This document shows, piece after piece, positions 1 to 10,600 of a stretch of 64,000 nucleotides of DNA. Every line of letters begins with the position of its first letter. Position 1 is the stretch's first letter. The DNA is from Tsuneonella litorea. Lineage in GTDB: Bacteria > Pseudomonadota > Alphaproteobacteria > Sphingomonadales > Sphingomonadaceae. Below the pieces are notes generated by a model. The model saw only the letters and a program-made list of their open reading frames with translations, searched no databases and was not told the DNA's origin. The DNA lies in assembly GCF_025154015.1 (NCBI RefSeq), contig NZ_JAOAMV010000002.1, positions 124,001 to 188,000 on the forward strand, in the 5' to 3' direction. A program made the position numbers and the translations under genes.

Positions 1-156
1 CCGCCGCTCCCGGGCGCACGCTCCGCCAGCCCCCGATTCATATTCACGCCCCGCGCCGTCCTGTCTCGGCACGGGCCCGCCAAAGGCGTTGTTCGCCGCG
101 GTCCCGCCGCCTAGCCCGGCAGGACTGACCCCAAGCCCTTCTCCGGAGAAACCGAC

Positions 157-321
157 ATGATCCGCTGCATCCTGGAAGACACGAGCGGAACATCGGCAAT
201 CGAATATTCGGTCATCGCCGCGTTGGTTTCGGTGGCGAGCATTGCCGCGTTCATGATGCTCGGCCAAGCCACCGAGAAGCAGTTCCAGACCGTCGAAACC
301 GCCTACGCCAAAGCGCGGTGA
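157..321 (+). CDS. Flp/Fap-type pilin, first copy
   Basis: A 54-residue protein with the layout of a Flp-type IVb prepilin: a short leader ending in Gly11, then the processing motif G-TSAIEY with Glu at +5 and Tyr at +6, then a single hydrophobic helix of about 20 residues (roughly 18-37) and a short polar tail. The family is cleaved by a TadV-type prepilin peptidase and polymerised by the Tad machinery into thin adhesive pili. A GGAG ribosome site lies eight bases before the ATG. A second pilin follows 84 bp downstream. No tad assembly gene is in the window; they could lie to the left. Too short for most ORF callers but convincing. Confidence 0.85.
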   Translation: MIRCILEDTSGTSAIEYSVIAALVSVASIAAFMMLGQATEKQFQTVETAYAKAR

Positions 322-405
322 ACGACTGTTAAGGACGCTTCGCAACGCCTGGGAAACCGCATCGGGATACCTCGAAGTCACCAGCTGATCGAGGACGCGA
401 GACCG

Positions 406-582
406 ATGAACCTGACGCACCGCCTGATCCGCCCCATCCTCCGGGACGAGACCGGCGCGACGGCAATCGAATATGGCCTTATCGTCGCGCTGATCGGCAT
501 CGCAATGACGGTCGCCCTGGCGAACGCCGGCAACAGCCTGTCATCGACGATGAATGCGGCAAAGGTCGGCATGGGGGGCTAA
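406..582 (+). CDS. Flp/Fap-type pilin, second copy
   Basis: A 58-residue Flp pilin. It has a basic leader of 17 residues ending in Gly17, the cleavage motif G-ATAIEY, and a hydrophobic helix (about 24-41) followed by a Ser/Asn-rich tail. Glu22 and Tyr23 are the conserved residues used for processing and pilin methylation in this family. It differs from the upstream copy in leader and tail, so the pair looks like diverged tandem duplicates: possibly a major and a minor pilin, though that is only inference. It probably shares a transcript with the first copy. Confidence 0.87.
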   Translation: MNLTHRLIRPILRDETGATAIEYGLIVALIGIAMTVALANAGNSLSSTMNAAKVGMGG

Positions 583-717
583 GACGCGAGGCCCTCGATG
601 ATCGACCAAGCGGCTTGACCCGGTTCCATCGGATCACGGGATCAAGGTCCCGCTGATCTCGGCATTGACCCCCGCTGCGCGGCAATGCATTTTCCCCGGG
701 AGGGGGAATGCGACGCA

Positions 718-1071
718 ATGCTGTGTGTTTCCGAAAACTCGCTTCAGGCATTCGAGGCAAGCGCCTTCAGATCACTGGCACCCCGGATCGACGCGTGGCT
801 CGCGGGCCAGCACCCCCAATGGACCGCGGCATCCGCGCCCTCGAGGGAGCGGCAGCTCGACCAGTTCATTCATCGCGCGCAAAGATCCGGGATGCGAACG
901 GAGCGCGATTTCGCCGTCTTCGCTCACCTTTGCGTAACGGCGGGGCCCGACTGGGAAAGACTGATTACCAGCGGCGAACTCGGCGCGGTTCTTGCCGATG
1001 TCCAATGGGAACCCGAGGCCAAACTGCTTGCGTTCGACGAGGCGGTCACCAAGGCGCGGGAAGGCGCATGA
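718..1071 (+). CDS. Small protein of unknown function, first gene of an accessory cassette
   Basis: A soluble, mainly helical 117-residue protein with no signal peptide or membrane segment. I chose the ATG at 718 because a GAGGGGG run sits just upstream; an in-frame ATG at 685 would precede that site. The pattern (aromatic-rich N-terminal helix, basic patch, a stretch ending RTERDFAVF, then a Gly-Pro-Asp turn and a C-terminal helix) recalls the small helper-like proteins often encoded beside type VI secretion VgrG/PAAR cargo genes. That is recollection of a pattern, not a search result. Its stop overlaps the next start (ATGA), so the two are translationally coupled. Confidence 0.7.
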   Translation: MLCVSENSLQAFEASAFRSLAPRIDAWLAGQHPQWTAASAPSRERQLDQFIHRAQRSGMRTERDFAVFAHLCVTAGPDWERLITSGELGAVLADVQWEPEAKLLAFDEAVTKAREGA

Positions 1072-2894
1072 CCGGGCCCGCATATCGCCCCCTCAACTCG
1101 GTGTCGCTGCTTGCGATGGATGCGGGCCTGGGATCGAAGCCGGCGGGAGGAACGATCGCCCCGTGTCCCGATAAATCGGGTTCCGCCGCGTCCAGCGGGG
1201 GCGCGGGCGGGAACAAGGCAAAGCCCCTGGAATACTGCGACATCAAGATGTTGCGCCTGGCGCTGACCGCCCAGGACAAGACCGCCACCATCACGATTGA
1301 CCGAAACCGCCGGGTAGAGGGCGTCGCCCCCAACGTGGCCAGCGCATATCGCGGCCTCTTGTCCTCATACGATCTGGTAATCGAGGCCTTGAGCGACGTG
1401 CGGGACGAGACGGAGCAGGCAGGGCGCAGTTTCGTCAGCTCTGACTGCCGCCCACTCGAGGTCACGGCGACGGCGCAGAACTCGGTGTCGCATACGAGCT
1501 TTGCGCCGGCCCACCCACACGTCGAACTGCAAACCAGCAACTACATGCTTGTGCAATCGGATGGCGGTGCGCCGGTCAAGGCAACCTATTTCGCCCCGCG
1601 GGAATCGATGATCGGCGGATCCGCATTCGGGTGGCTGTGCCCGCACAGCCGCGAGCGGATCCGCGAATATCCGGTCTGGGCCAGATCCTGCGGAAACCTG
1701 CCCATCCCGCAGAAGCCCATCACCTCGCTGTCGGCGCGCCTGGTCGTGCTTCCCTACGAAGAGAACACGATCGAGATCGGCGCACCGGCAAAAGTCGAAT
1801 ATTCCAAGGAATCGACGGGCATGACCGGGGAGAAGGACGGCGACAGCAGCCGCTCGGTAACCCGCACGACGACCGTCATGAAACGCACCGGGAACTCGGC
1901 TTCGACAACCAAGACCGAAGCGATGGAAACCCCGAGCGGATCGCAGAGGACGCGCGTCACCCAGACGAATACCACTCTGGAGCCACACCTGCTGTTGACC
2001 GATTCCAAATCGGTATCGACGATCAAGCAAAGCTGGAACGGCAAGAAGACTGGCAAGAAGTCAAGCAAGGACTGGGACGCCCGCAAGGTTACCGTCAAGC
2101 GAAAGATCGGCGGCATCGAGAGTACCTTCAATGCCGGCTCGACGATCAAGAAGATCGACGACACAATTGAAGCGATACTCGCGGTCAAGGACGTCGCCGA
2201 CAAGGTCCAGGCCGTCTTCAAGTCGGTGAAGATCGGGTGGAGCTTCTCGGTCGGATACGAACTGCTCGTCGGCAAGCTTGCCCTGTCCTGGGGCAATCGC
2301 TGGCCTTCGGCCTGGGCAGAAGACAATCGTATCTATTACGTCGAACGTTATTGCAGGGTCACGGGTACCGTCGAACCGATAAACGGCAACGTCACGGGCT
2401 TCTTCGGCTTTGCGGTCGATCCGTGGTACGCCCCGGTCTCGATCGAGATCGGCGCCTATCTGGAGCTGAAATTCGAGAGCAAGATTTCCGGGAACAACAC
2501 CCTGGCGTGGACGAACCCGAACGGTAGCGTGGCGCTGAAGCCTTACAAGTTCGACGCTAGCGGAAAATTGTCGGCTGAAGCCGGGGCTAAGGCCAATGGC
2601 CGGGCGTTCGGCTATTCGGTGACAAGCCGCTTCGCAGTCGAGGGCGAGGCCAATCTCACTTTCGATGGCGCCGTTGGAGGCGGAGAAGCGTTTTACCTGC
2701 GAAGCTCGCTCGTCATCGGGAAGGAAAGCGATACGCAGGGCGGAAAGCGGCTCGACGCCATCCGTCTCGTCGGCGAGGTCATCTGCACGGGGCGCACCAT
2801 TCGCCGCCACCAGATCGAACCGATCGGCCTCGTCAAGGGCGGAAAGGTGTGGGAAGATTATTACCACTGGGGTGAAAAACCCCGCGAAGGATAA
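1068..2894 (+). CDS. Large protein of unknown function, candidate secreted effector or structural protein
   Basis: A 608-residue protein I cannot assign to a family. It starts at an ATG overlapping the previous stop. The N-terminal half is mixed and contains several cysteines. A Ser/Thr/Lys-rich low-complexity linker follows (about residues 265-345). The C-terminal half (about 390-608) is rich in aromatic, Gly and beta-prone sequence with repeated Trp/Tyr pairs, for example WYAPVSIEIG. There is no signal peptide and no convincing membrane helix. The layout (small helper, large soluble multi-domain protein, third protein) is like a type VI cargo locus, but no VgrG, PAAR or Rhs domain is visible. 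The next gene begins five bases after its stop. Confidence 0.72.
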   Translation: MTGPAYRPLNSVSLLAMDAGLGSKPAGGTIAPCPDKSGSAASSGGAGGNKAKPLEYCDIKMLRLALTAQDKTATITIDRNRRVEGVAPNVASAYRGLLSSYDLVIEALSDVRDETEQAGRSFVSSDCRPLEVTATAQNSVSHTSFAPAHPHVELQTSNYMLVQSDGGAPVKATYFAPRESMIGGSAFGWLCPHSRERIREYPVWARSCGNLPIPQKPITSLSARLVVLPYEENTIEIGAPAKVEYSKESTGMTGEKDGDSSRSVTRTTTVMKRTGNSASTTKTEAMETPSGSQRTRVTQTNTTLEPHLLLTDSKSVSTIKQSWNGKKTGKKSSKDWDARKVTVKRKIGGIESTFNAGSTIKKIDDTIEAILAVKDVADKVQAVFKSVKIGWSFSVGYELLVGKLALSWGNRWPSAWAEDNRIYYVERYCRVTGTVEPINGNVTGFFGFAVDPWYAPVSIEIGAYLELKFESKISGNNTLAWTNPNGSVALKPYKFDASGKLSAEAGAKANGRAFGYSVTSRFAVEGEANLTFDGAVGGGEAFYLRSSLVIGKESDTQGGKRLDAIRLVGEVICTGRTIRRHQIEPIGLVKGGKVWEDYYHWGEKPREG

Positions 2895-2898
2895 CCCA

Positions 2899-3699
2899 AT
2901 GGAAGCGTTCGGTCTGGATGTCCGGTTCGGCAGGGCAATCGCCGCCCGGGTCATGCTCAACGGAATCGAAGTGGGAGGCAAGGAACCGGGTGACATCGTC
3001 GCCCAGTCGCTCGCCCTACAGCATGATGTCATGCCCGGCGAAAACCGGATCGAGATCCACGTCGCCACGGCCGGAATACCGTTTGACGCGGGGACCCGCC
3101 AAATTGACGGGAATCCCGAAGAATTCTTCGTGGAAGCGACCCTCGAACGCGACACGATTCGCGAACTCGCTGACCGGTACGAAATCACGACGGAGGAAAT
3201 CGAACACCGGCAATGGGAGCCTTCGTCCCCCATCACCCTGCCCCACCGGATCGAAATCAGCTTCACCGCCCCGGTGACCGTTTCGCGTCCGGCCTGGCTC
3301 GATGCCGATCCTGTAGAACCCGAACGGGCGCGGGGTGAAGCAGCGGGGGTTCTCGACCAGTTGCGCGAAGCACTCGTCGGAGGACACTACGCAGCGTTTG
3401 AAGAGATGATGCGCATCCGGAACGCGGATTTCGCCCGGGCGTACCCGGCATCGGGCAATGCGGATCAACGTGCGGCGGACGATGGCGCTATGCTCGCCCA
3501 GCTGCTCGGTCCTGACCCAAGCGTCGCGCCGGTCGATCCGGCGAACCTGAAACTCGTGGGCGAGGCGGGCGGACGCCTGGTGCGGGTCCACCGCGCGGAG
3601 GGGGCGGGCGCCTTGCTGGCAAGGGGAGTCGACGGGGCGCCGGTCGAAATCGAAATTGCGTTCTCGAAACTTGGTAACCGGCTCGTTCCCGTGCGCTGA
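2899..3699 (+). CDS. Protein of unknown function, third gene of the cassette
   Basis: A 266-residue soluble protein following the large cassette gene almost without a gap. The N-terminal half (about 1-130) is beta-rich and reads like a small binding fold (MEAFGLDVRFG, then alternating strands and several charged loops). A helical segment (about 150-195) contains an EEMMRIRNADFARAYP stretch, and a short beta domain closes the protein. Position suggests a partner of the 608-residue protein, such as an immunity protein, chaperone or adaptor. No known motif supports any one of these. It is convergent with lepA, 13 bp away. Confidence 0.7.
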   Translation: MEAFGLDVRFGRAIAARVMLNGIEVGGKEPGDIVAQSLALQHDVMPGENRIEIHVATAGIPFDAGTRQIDGNPEEFFVEATLERDTIRELADRYEITTEEIEHRQWEPSSPITLPHRIEISFTAPVTVSRPAWLDADPVEPERARGEAAGVLDQLREALVGGHYAAFEEMMRIRNADFARAYPASGNADQRAADDGAMLAQLLGPDPSVAPVDPANLKLVGEAGGRLVRVHRAEGAGALLARGVDGAPVEIEIAFSKLGNRLVPVR

Positions 3700-3712
3700 C
3701 GGGCAATCGGGC

Positions 3713-5530
<1,818 letters not shown>

Positions 5531-5575
5531 TTGCGCCGCCCTTAGCCGCGTGGACGCATCCTGTCAGCAGACCGA

Positions 5576-7768
5576 TTATGCAGCCTTGTGAGTATTCGCC
5601 AGATCAACCTGAAGGAAGTGGGGCTTCGAGGAGGCCACTTCGGGCCTGACGGGCGGCAGGTACGATCCCGGCGGCAGGGCCGCGAGCGGCATTCCGGCGG
5701 CCGCCAGCGCGTAGGGGCTTATCCGGTGGCGGGTGCACAACCCGTCGGCGCCGTCGCTGATGAGCTTCTGCTCAAACTCGAGCCCTTGCGAATATCCCTC
5801 GCTGCGCACCACCTCCGCCACGACCAGCTGCCCGCCCCCTAGGTCGAGGACGAGGGAGGTGCCGAGTGGCACGTCGAGGAGTCCCTCGATCCCGGCGCCC
5901 GATTTCGAGAGATTGCGCATGACCACTTCGTATCGATGGTCCTCGTGGATCACACCAACCTTGCGATAAGTCGATCGCCGGTCGGCGCGATGCTTGGCGG
6001 GGCCTTCAGGGTCGAACTTCAGGCCGCCCTGCTCCAACCGCTCGAGCAAGGCCTGCTGCGAGAGCGCCTTGGAGAAGATATAGCCCTGGATGTGGCTCGC
6101 GCCGAGCTGCGTGACGGTCGCCAGTTCGTCCATCGCCTCGACCCCTTCCGCGACGGTTTCCATCTTCAGCGCGCGCGCCAGACTGACGATCGCCGTGATG
6201 ATCGCGGCGTTGTTGTTATCCTCTTCGTTGAGGCCGGATACGAAGCTGCGGTCGATCTTGATCTTGTCGAGCGGCGCGCTGCTCAGGTAGCCGAGCGAGG
6301 AGTAGCCGGTCCCGAAATCGTCGAGTGCGAGGCGTACGCCCATCTTCTTGAGCGCCTTGAGCATGGCCCCGGTGCCCTGCGGATCACCCAGGAACACGCT
6401 CTCGGTGATTTCCAGCTCGAGTCTGGCGGGATTTAATCCCGTCTTGTCCAGCGCCGCCTTGACCACCTTGGGCACGTCGGTGCCGGAAAACTGTATCGCG
6501 GAAACGTTGACGGCTACCCGCAACGTTTCGGGCCAGGCAGTCGCCTCCTCGCAGGCCCGGCGCATGACCCATTCGCCCAGCGAATTGATCAGGTTGGTTT
6601 CCTCGGCGACGGGCACGAATTCGGCAGGGCTGATCCACCCGCGCTCGGGGTGGTTCCACCGAACGAGGGCTTCGAGGCAAGTAACGTTGTGGTCTGAGGT
6701 GCGTACGATCGGCTGATAGTTGAGCTCGAGCTGATCGGTCTGGATCGCATCGCGCAGGTCTTCCTCGATCTGGCGGCGCAGCCGTGCCCCGTCCTTGAGT
6801 TCGCTCGAGAAGAACCGGTACTGGCCCCGGCCGCCGCCCTTGGCAGCATAGAGGGCGAGGTCGGCGCTGCTGACCAGCTCGTCGGCGTCGATCCCGTCGT
6901 ACGGGGCAATGGCAATCCCCACCGATGTCCCGATGATCGCGCGGCTGCCGTCGAGCGAATAGGGCTGCGAAACCATCTGGATGACGCTGTTCGCGATCTC
7001 GCCCAGCCGTCCCCGATCGTCGATATCGGGCAGCATGATCTGGAACTCGTCGCCGCCGAGCCTTCCGATTTCTCCGCGCCCGCCCACGATCCGTTCGATT
7101 CGCTGGGAGACCTGCTTGAGGAGCTCGTCCCCCGCAGGGTGTCCGAGTGTGTCGTTGACAGCCTTGAAGCGATCGAGGTCGAGCATCATCAGCGCGCAGC
7201 TGCGCTTGGCCGCCTTGTAGGCGGTAAGCGTGGCCGTCAGGCGCTTGGTCATGCGATGCCGGTTGGCAAGCCCGGTCAGCGAATCATATTGCGCAAGCCG
7301 CGAAGCGTCGCGCTGGCTCTCGCGGGTCGCGGTGATATCCTTGGCGCTGCCACGGTAGCCGAGGAATTCTCCGTCCTCGTCGTACTGCGGCTTCGCGTTG
7401 ATCGACCACCAGACCTCGCGATCCTCGACCGCCAGGCGAACGGGAAGTTCGAAGATCGAATTCTTGGCGCGCAGTTGAAAGGCAAGCGGCCGCTCGGCGC
7501 GACTGTCGTCCTCGTCTCGTTGGGGAAGGAACAGCGCCGAAAGCGGCGTTCCCATGATATCGTCGGTGGAGCGGCCGATCTGCTGAGCAGCACTCGGAGA
7601 CAGGTAGTTCAACGCGCCCGAAGCATCGCTTGCCCAGAACCATCCAAGGCCGGCCTCTTCGATCTGTTCGAGCAGCGCCAGGCGGCTGGCGGCATCCGAC
7701 GCGCCCGCAGCCTGCGAACGGTCGGGGCGGTCGCCCACCTTGCGTGCAAAAATCCCGTTGAATGCCAT
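5576..7768 (-). CDS. PAS-GGDEF-EAL-PilZ cyclic-di-GMP protein
   Basis: A 730-residue soluble bifunctional signalling protein. Domains in order: PAS (about 33-150), GGDEF (about 160-325) with intact GGDEF at 238-242, EAL (about 345-590) with intact EAL, ITES, DDFGTGYSS, KID and QGY motifs, and a C-terminal PilZ domain (about 605-710) with both binding motifs (RSTYR and NLSKSG). Both synthesis and hydrolysis of cyclic-di-GMP should be possible. No RxxD inhibitory site lies at the expected spacing before GGDEF, so feedback may come through PilZ (inference). It has no membrane helix, unlike its paralogue 73 bp upstream, with which it shares domain order and long identical stretches. Confidence 0.95.
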   Translation of the reverse strand: MAFNGIFARKVGDRPDRSQAAGASDAASRLALLEQIEEAGLGWFWASDASGALNYLSPSAAQQIGRSTDDIMGTPLSALFLPQRDEDDSRAERPLAFQLRAKNSIFELPVRLAVEDREVWWSINAKPQYDEDGEFLGYRGSAKDITATRESQRDASRLAQYDSLTGLANRHRMTKRLTATLTAYKAAKRSCALMMLDLDRFKAVNDTLGHPAGDELLKQVSQRIERIVGGRGEIGRLGGDEFQIMLPDIDDRGRLGEIANSVIQMVSQPYSLDGSRAIIGTSVGIAIAPYDGIDADELVSSADLALYAAKGGGRGQYRFFSSELKDGARLRRQIEEDLRDAIQTDQLELNYQPIVRTSDHNVTCLEALVRWNHPERGWISPAEFVPVAEETNLINSLGEWVMRRACEEATAWPETLRVAVNVSAIQFSGTDVPKVVKAALDKTGLNPARLELEITESVFLGDPQGTGAMLKALKKMGVRLALDDFGTGYSSLGYLSSAPLDKIKIDRSFVSGLNEEDNNNAAIITAIVSLARALKMETVAEGVEAMDELATVTQLGASHIQGYIFSKALSQQALLERLEQGGLKFDPEGPAKHRADRRSTYRKVGVIHEDHRYEVVMRNLSKSGAGIEGLLDVPLGTSLVLDLGGGQLVVAEVVRSEGYSQGLEFEQKLISDGADGLCTRHRISPYALAAAGMPLAALPPGSYLPPVRPEVASSKPHFLQVDLANTHKAA

Positions 7769-7841
7769 GCGCTGCGTCAGCTTTCCTTCGCTGTCAGTCT
7801 TCCGGGTTACAAGGATTGCCTAAAACATCGGTTAACCGAGA

Positions 7842-10541
7842 TCAGGCTGTCCTGCGCATTTGGGGTCGGTGCGCCGACGGGCTTTCACTCGCCAGTGCCA
7901 CGAACATTCCCGACGCATTCCGTTCCAGCCGGGTTGCGAATTCCACCCCGATCCGGTCCTCGGTCGACCACCGCGCGGTTGCCGTGACCGAGGCTGAATC
8001 GCTCAAGGCAACCCGGAAGATCGTGCCCACCGGCACGTTCCAGAGCCCTTCGATCAGGGCGCCCGTCTGCGACAGGTTGCGGATGGTGCCATTGTAGTAC
8101 TGGCCCTGGTGCTCCAGAACGACCTTGCGAAGCACGGAATGGCGGGCGGCGCGGGCAGACCGCGGCCCCTGGGCGACTGCGGTTAGACCGGTACGCAGCC
8201 GGTCGGTGGCGGTCGCCGCGTCCAGAGGCCGCTCGTAGATGTAGCCCTGAATGTGGCTGCAGCCGAACATCCGTACCATGTCGAGTTCGTCGAGGGTCTC
8301 GACGCCTTCGGCCGTGGTATCCATGCCGAGCGCCTGTGCCAGGCTGGTGATAGCCGCGATGATTGCACCGTTTCGGCTGCCCTCCTCGGTCGCCCCGCGG
8401 ACGAAGCTCTGGTCGATCTTGATCTTGTCGAACGGCGCCTTCTGCAAGTAGCCGAGCGAACTGTAGCCGGTCCCGAAGTCGTCGAGAGCCAGCCGCACGC
8501 CGACATTCTTGAGCGCGGCGAACATGGCGTCGGTGTCTTCGTCGCTGTTCAGGAACACGCTTTCGGTAATTTCCAGTTCCAGCCTGGCCGGGTCGACCCC
8601 AGCGGATTCCAAGGCTTTGCTGACGATGGTCGGAAGTTCCGGGTTCGCGAACTGGAGCGGCGAAACGTTGACCGCGCACCGAACGTCGGTCGGCCAACGG
8701 GCGAGATCCGCGCACGCGGTTCGAATCGCCCATTCGCCGATCAAGCCGATGAGGCCGGATTCTTCGGCTATCGGAATGAACTTGGCAGGACTCATCCATC
8801 CGGTAACAGGGTGGTTCCAGCGCAAGAGAGCCTCGAAACCCGCGATCTTCTCGGTCGCGGTGCTGACCACGGGCTGGTAATAGAGCTCGAGCGCGTTGCC
8901 TGCGATCGCGTCGCGCAGGTCCTGCTCGAGACGGCTTCGTTCCTCCGCGCGCGAATGCAGGTCGGGTGCGTAGAAATGCAGCCTTCCGCGCCCGCCGTCC
9001 TTGGCCGCGTACAGCGCCAGGTCGGCGTTGCGGATCAGCGCCTCGCTGGTCGTCCCGTCGTCGGGCGAAACCGCGATGCCGATCGAAGCGCCGATCATAA
9101 CGCGATGCCCCTCGACCGAATACGGCTGGGACAGCGAGGAGATGATCTCCTGCGCCAGCGCCCCGATCTGACGCCGGTCCACCCGCCCCGGGACGATGAC
9201 CTCGAACTCGTCGCCGCCGAGCCTGCCGACGCGCCCGATCTTGCCGACCGCCCGCTCGAGCCGCTGGGCCACCTGCTTGAGAAGGGCATCGCCCGCCGGG
9301 TGACCGAGCGTGTCGTTGACGTGCTTGAAGCGATCGAGGTCGAGCAGGAACACCGCGCAGTCCCGATGCATCTCGAGCGGAGCGGCGAGGATTCTTTCGA
9401 GGCTTTGCGACATCTGGAAGCGGTTCGCGAGGCCAGTGAGTGAATCGAAGTGCGCGAGCCGCGAGGCGTGCTCGGCACTCTTTCGCTTCTCGGTAAGGTC
9501 CGTGCCCGATCCGCGGAAACCGCAGAAGTTGTGGAAGTCGTCGAAAATCGGCCGGCCGGCGATCGACCACCAGCGCTCTTCCTCGGCATTGGCCCGTACC
9601 GCAAGATCCGTGAAGGCCGAGCGGGCGGACAGATGAAACAGCAGGGTCCGCTCGCCGTCGCGGTTGTCGTTGTCGAGATCGAACAGGTCAACGAAGGGCC
9701 GGCCGTCGAGCTCTCCCCTCTCGCGACCGAGCGCACGCGCGACGCTTGGAGACACATAGGTCAGCTGGCCGCGCCGGTCGGTTTCCCAGAACCATCCCTG
9801 TCCGGTATCCTCGTACTCGCGCAGGATGTTCTCGGCACGTTGCTGTCTGCGGACGAGCAGCTGCTGGCGCTCCCGTTCGTGCTGGCTGATCCGGGTCTGG
9901 TAGCGCGCGATCAGAACGAGGACGAGTGCGGCGGCGCAGGTGGCACCGATTGCATGGGCCGAGCGGTCGAACAGGGCATAACCCAGCCAGCAGGCAGAAT
10001 GACCGGCAAAGATCAGGCCGATGCGGTTGCCGAGCAGCGCCGTCGATACCGCGGTGAGCGAAATGAGTGAGGCGACGCCCCAGTGATAGTCCAGCGCGCC
10101 GTCAACCATCCAGTAGGACAGCGCGAGAGCCGTCAGCAGGATCGGCAGTACGGTCGCGCAGAATACCACCCCCAACTGTCGCAACGACCGGCGCGGCAGG
10201 CTTTCCGCCAGTCTGGAAAGATCGGAAGCATAGGACAGGATGGCGACCGCCCCGAGCGCGGCTGCAACCGATGCGATAGGCGGAATGGAACTCCCGGCCA
10301 CCGCCGAGAAGGTCATGGCGGCGACGATGAAGATCGACACCCGACCCCAGTAACGCGGGATATGAGAGCCCTGAGCCGGGTTGACGGTTTCGGCCAATGT
10401 CGCGTCCGTGCGCGACGCCCCCCGGCGCGGGACAGGCGTGCGGACGACGCGGACCGGCGTGCCAGCATTCGCGCCTACAGGCCCGGGCATAGACCCGTGG
10501 TCTTCGGCGGCCCTTTCGGCGTCCGGTTGCGGCTCCAGCAT
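7842..10541 (-). CDS. Membrane-anchored PAS-GGDEF-EAL-PilZ cyclic-di-GMP protein
   Basis: An 899-residue protein. About six hydrophobic segments occupy residues 65-225, then PAS (about 245-355), GGDEF with intact signature, EAL with intact EAL, ITES, DDFGTGYSS, KID and QGY motifs, and a C-terminal PilZ domain. I chose the ATG at 10541 because an AAGG site precedes it; an in-frame start 58 codons upstream exists but lacks support. In the PilZ domain the first arginine of RxxxR is replaced (HSVLR), while NLSQTG is intact, so ligand binding may be weak. There is no RxxD site. It heads a leftward run with its soluble paralogue and lepA and is divergent from phaC. Confidence 0.94.
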   Translation of the reverse strand: MLEPQPDAERAAEDHGSMPGPVGANAGTPVRVVRTPVPRRGASRTDATLAETVNPAQGSHIPRYWGRVSIFIVAAMTFSAVAGSSIPPIASVAAALGAVAILSYASDLSRLAESLPRRSLRQLGVVFCATVLPILLTALALSYWMVDGALDYHWGVASLISLTAVSTALLGNRIGLIFAGHSACWLGYALFDRSAHAIGATCAAALVLVLIARYQTRISQHERERQQLLVRRQQRAENILREYEDTGQGWFWETDRRGQLTYVSPSVARALGRERGELDGRPFVDLFDLDNDNRDGERTLLFHLSARSAFTDLAVRANAEEERWWSIAGRPIFDDFHNFCGFRGSGTDLTEKRKSAEHASRLAHFDSLTGLANRFQMSQSLERILAAPLEMHRDCAVFLLDLDRFKHVNDTLGHPAGDALLKQVAQRLERAVGKIGRVGRLGGDEFEVIVPGRVDRRQIGALAQEIISSLSQPYSVEGHRVMIGASIGIAVSPDDGTTSEALIRNADLALYAAKDGGRGRLHFYAPDLHSRAEERSRLEQDLRDAIAGNALELYYQPVVSTATEKIAGFEALLRWNHPVTGWMSPAKFIPIAEESGLIGLIGEWAIRTACADLARWPTDVRCAVNVSPLQFANPELPTIVSKALESAGVDPARLELEITESVFLNSDEDTDAMFAALKNVGVRLALDDFGTGYSSLGYLQKAPFDKIKIDQSFVRGATEEGSRNGAIIAAITSLAQALGMDTTAEGVETLDELDMVRMFGCSHIQGYIYERPLDAATATDRLRTGLTAVAQGPRSARAARHSVLRKVVLEHQGQYYNGTIRNLSQTGALIEGLWNVPVGTIFRVALSDSASVTATARWSTEDRIGVEFATRLERNASGMFVALASESPSAHRPQMRRTA

Positions 10542-10572
10542 GACTGCCTTGTGCCGCAACCGCTTTGAAAAT

Positions 10573-10600
10573 GTATTAAATCGGGCATCCGCGCAGACAA
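10573..10600 (-). promoter_or_regulatory. Candidate sigma70-type promoter for the membrane GGDEF-EAL gene
   Basis: Read on the minus strand, TTGTCT is followed after 16 bases by TAATAC in an AT-rich island of the 194-bp divergent region with phaC. The predicted start of transcription lies about 25 bases before the ATG at 10541. Pattern match only. Confidence 0.4.

Noticed and set aside
1-41. Possible leftward gene starting at an ATG on the minus strand near position 41 and running off the left edge
   Set aside because: Only 13 codons are visible and none is recognisable; the rest of the first 156 bases shows nothing clear.
708-1067. Upstream extension of the 608-residue cassette protein in the same frame
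   Set aside because: It overlaps the better-supported small gene in another frame, and the ATGA at 1068 gives a natural coupled start.
718-3699. A full type VI secretion locus
   Set aside because: No tss core, VgrG, PAAR or Rhs gene is in the window; only the gene order is reminiscent.
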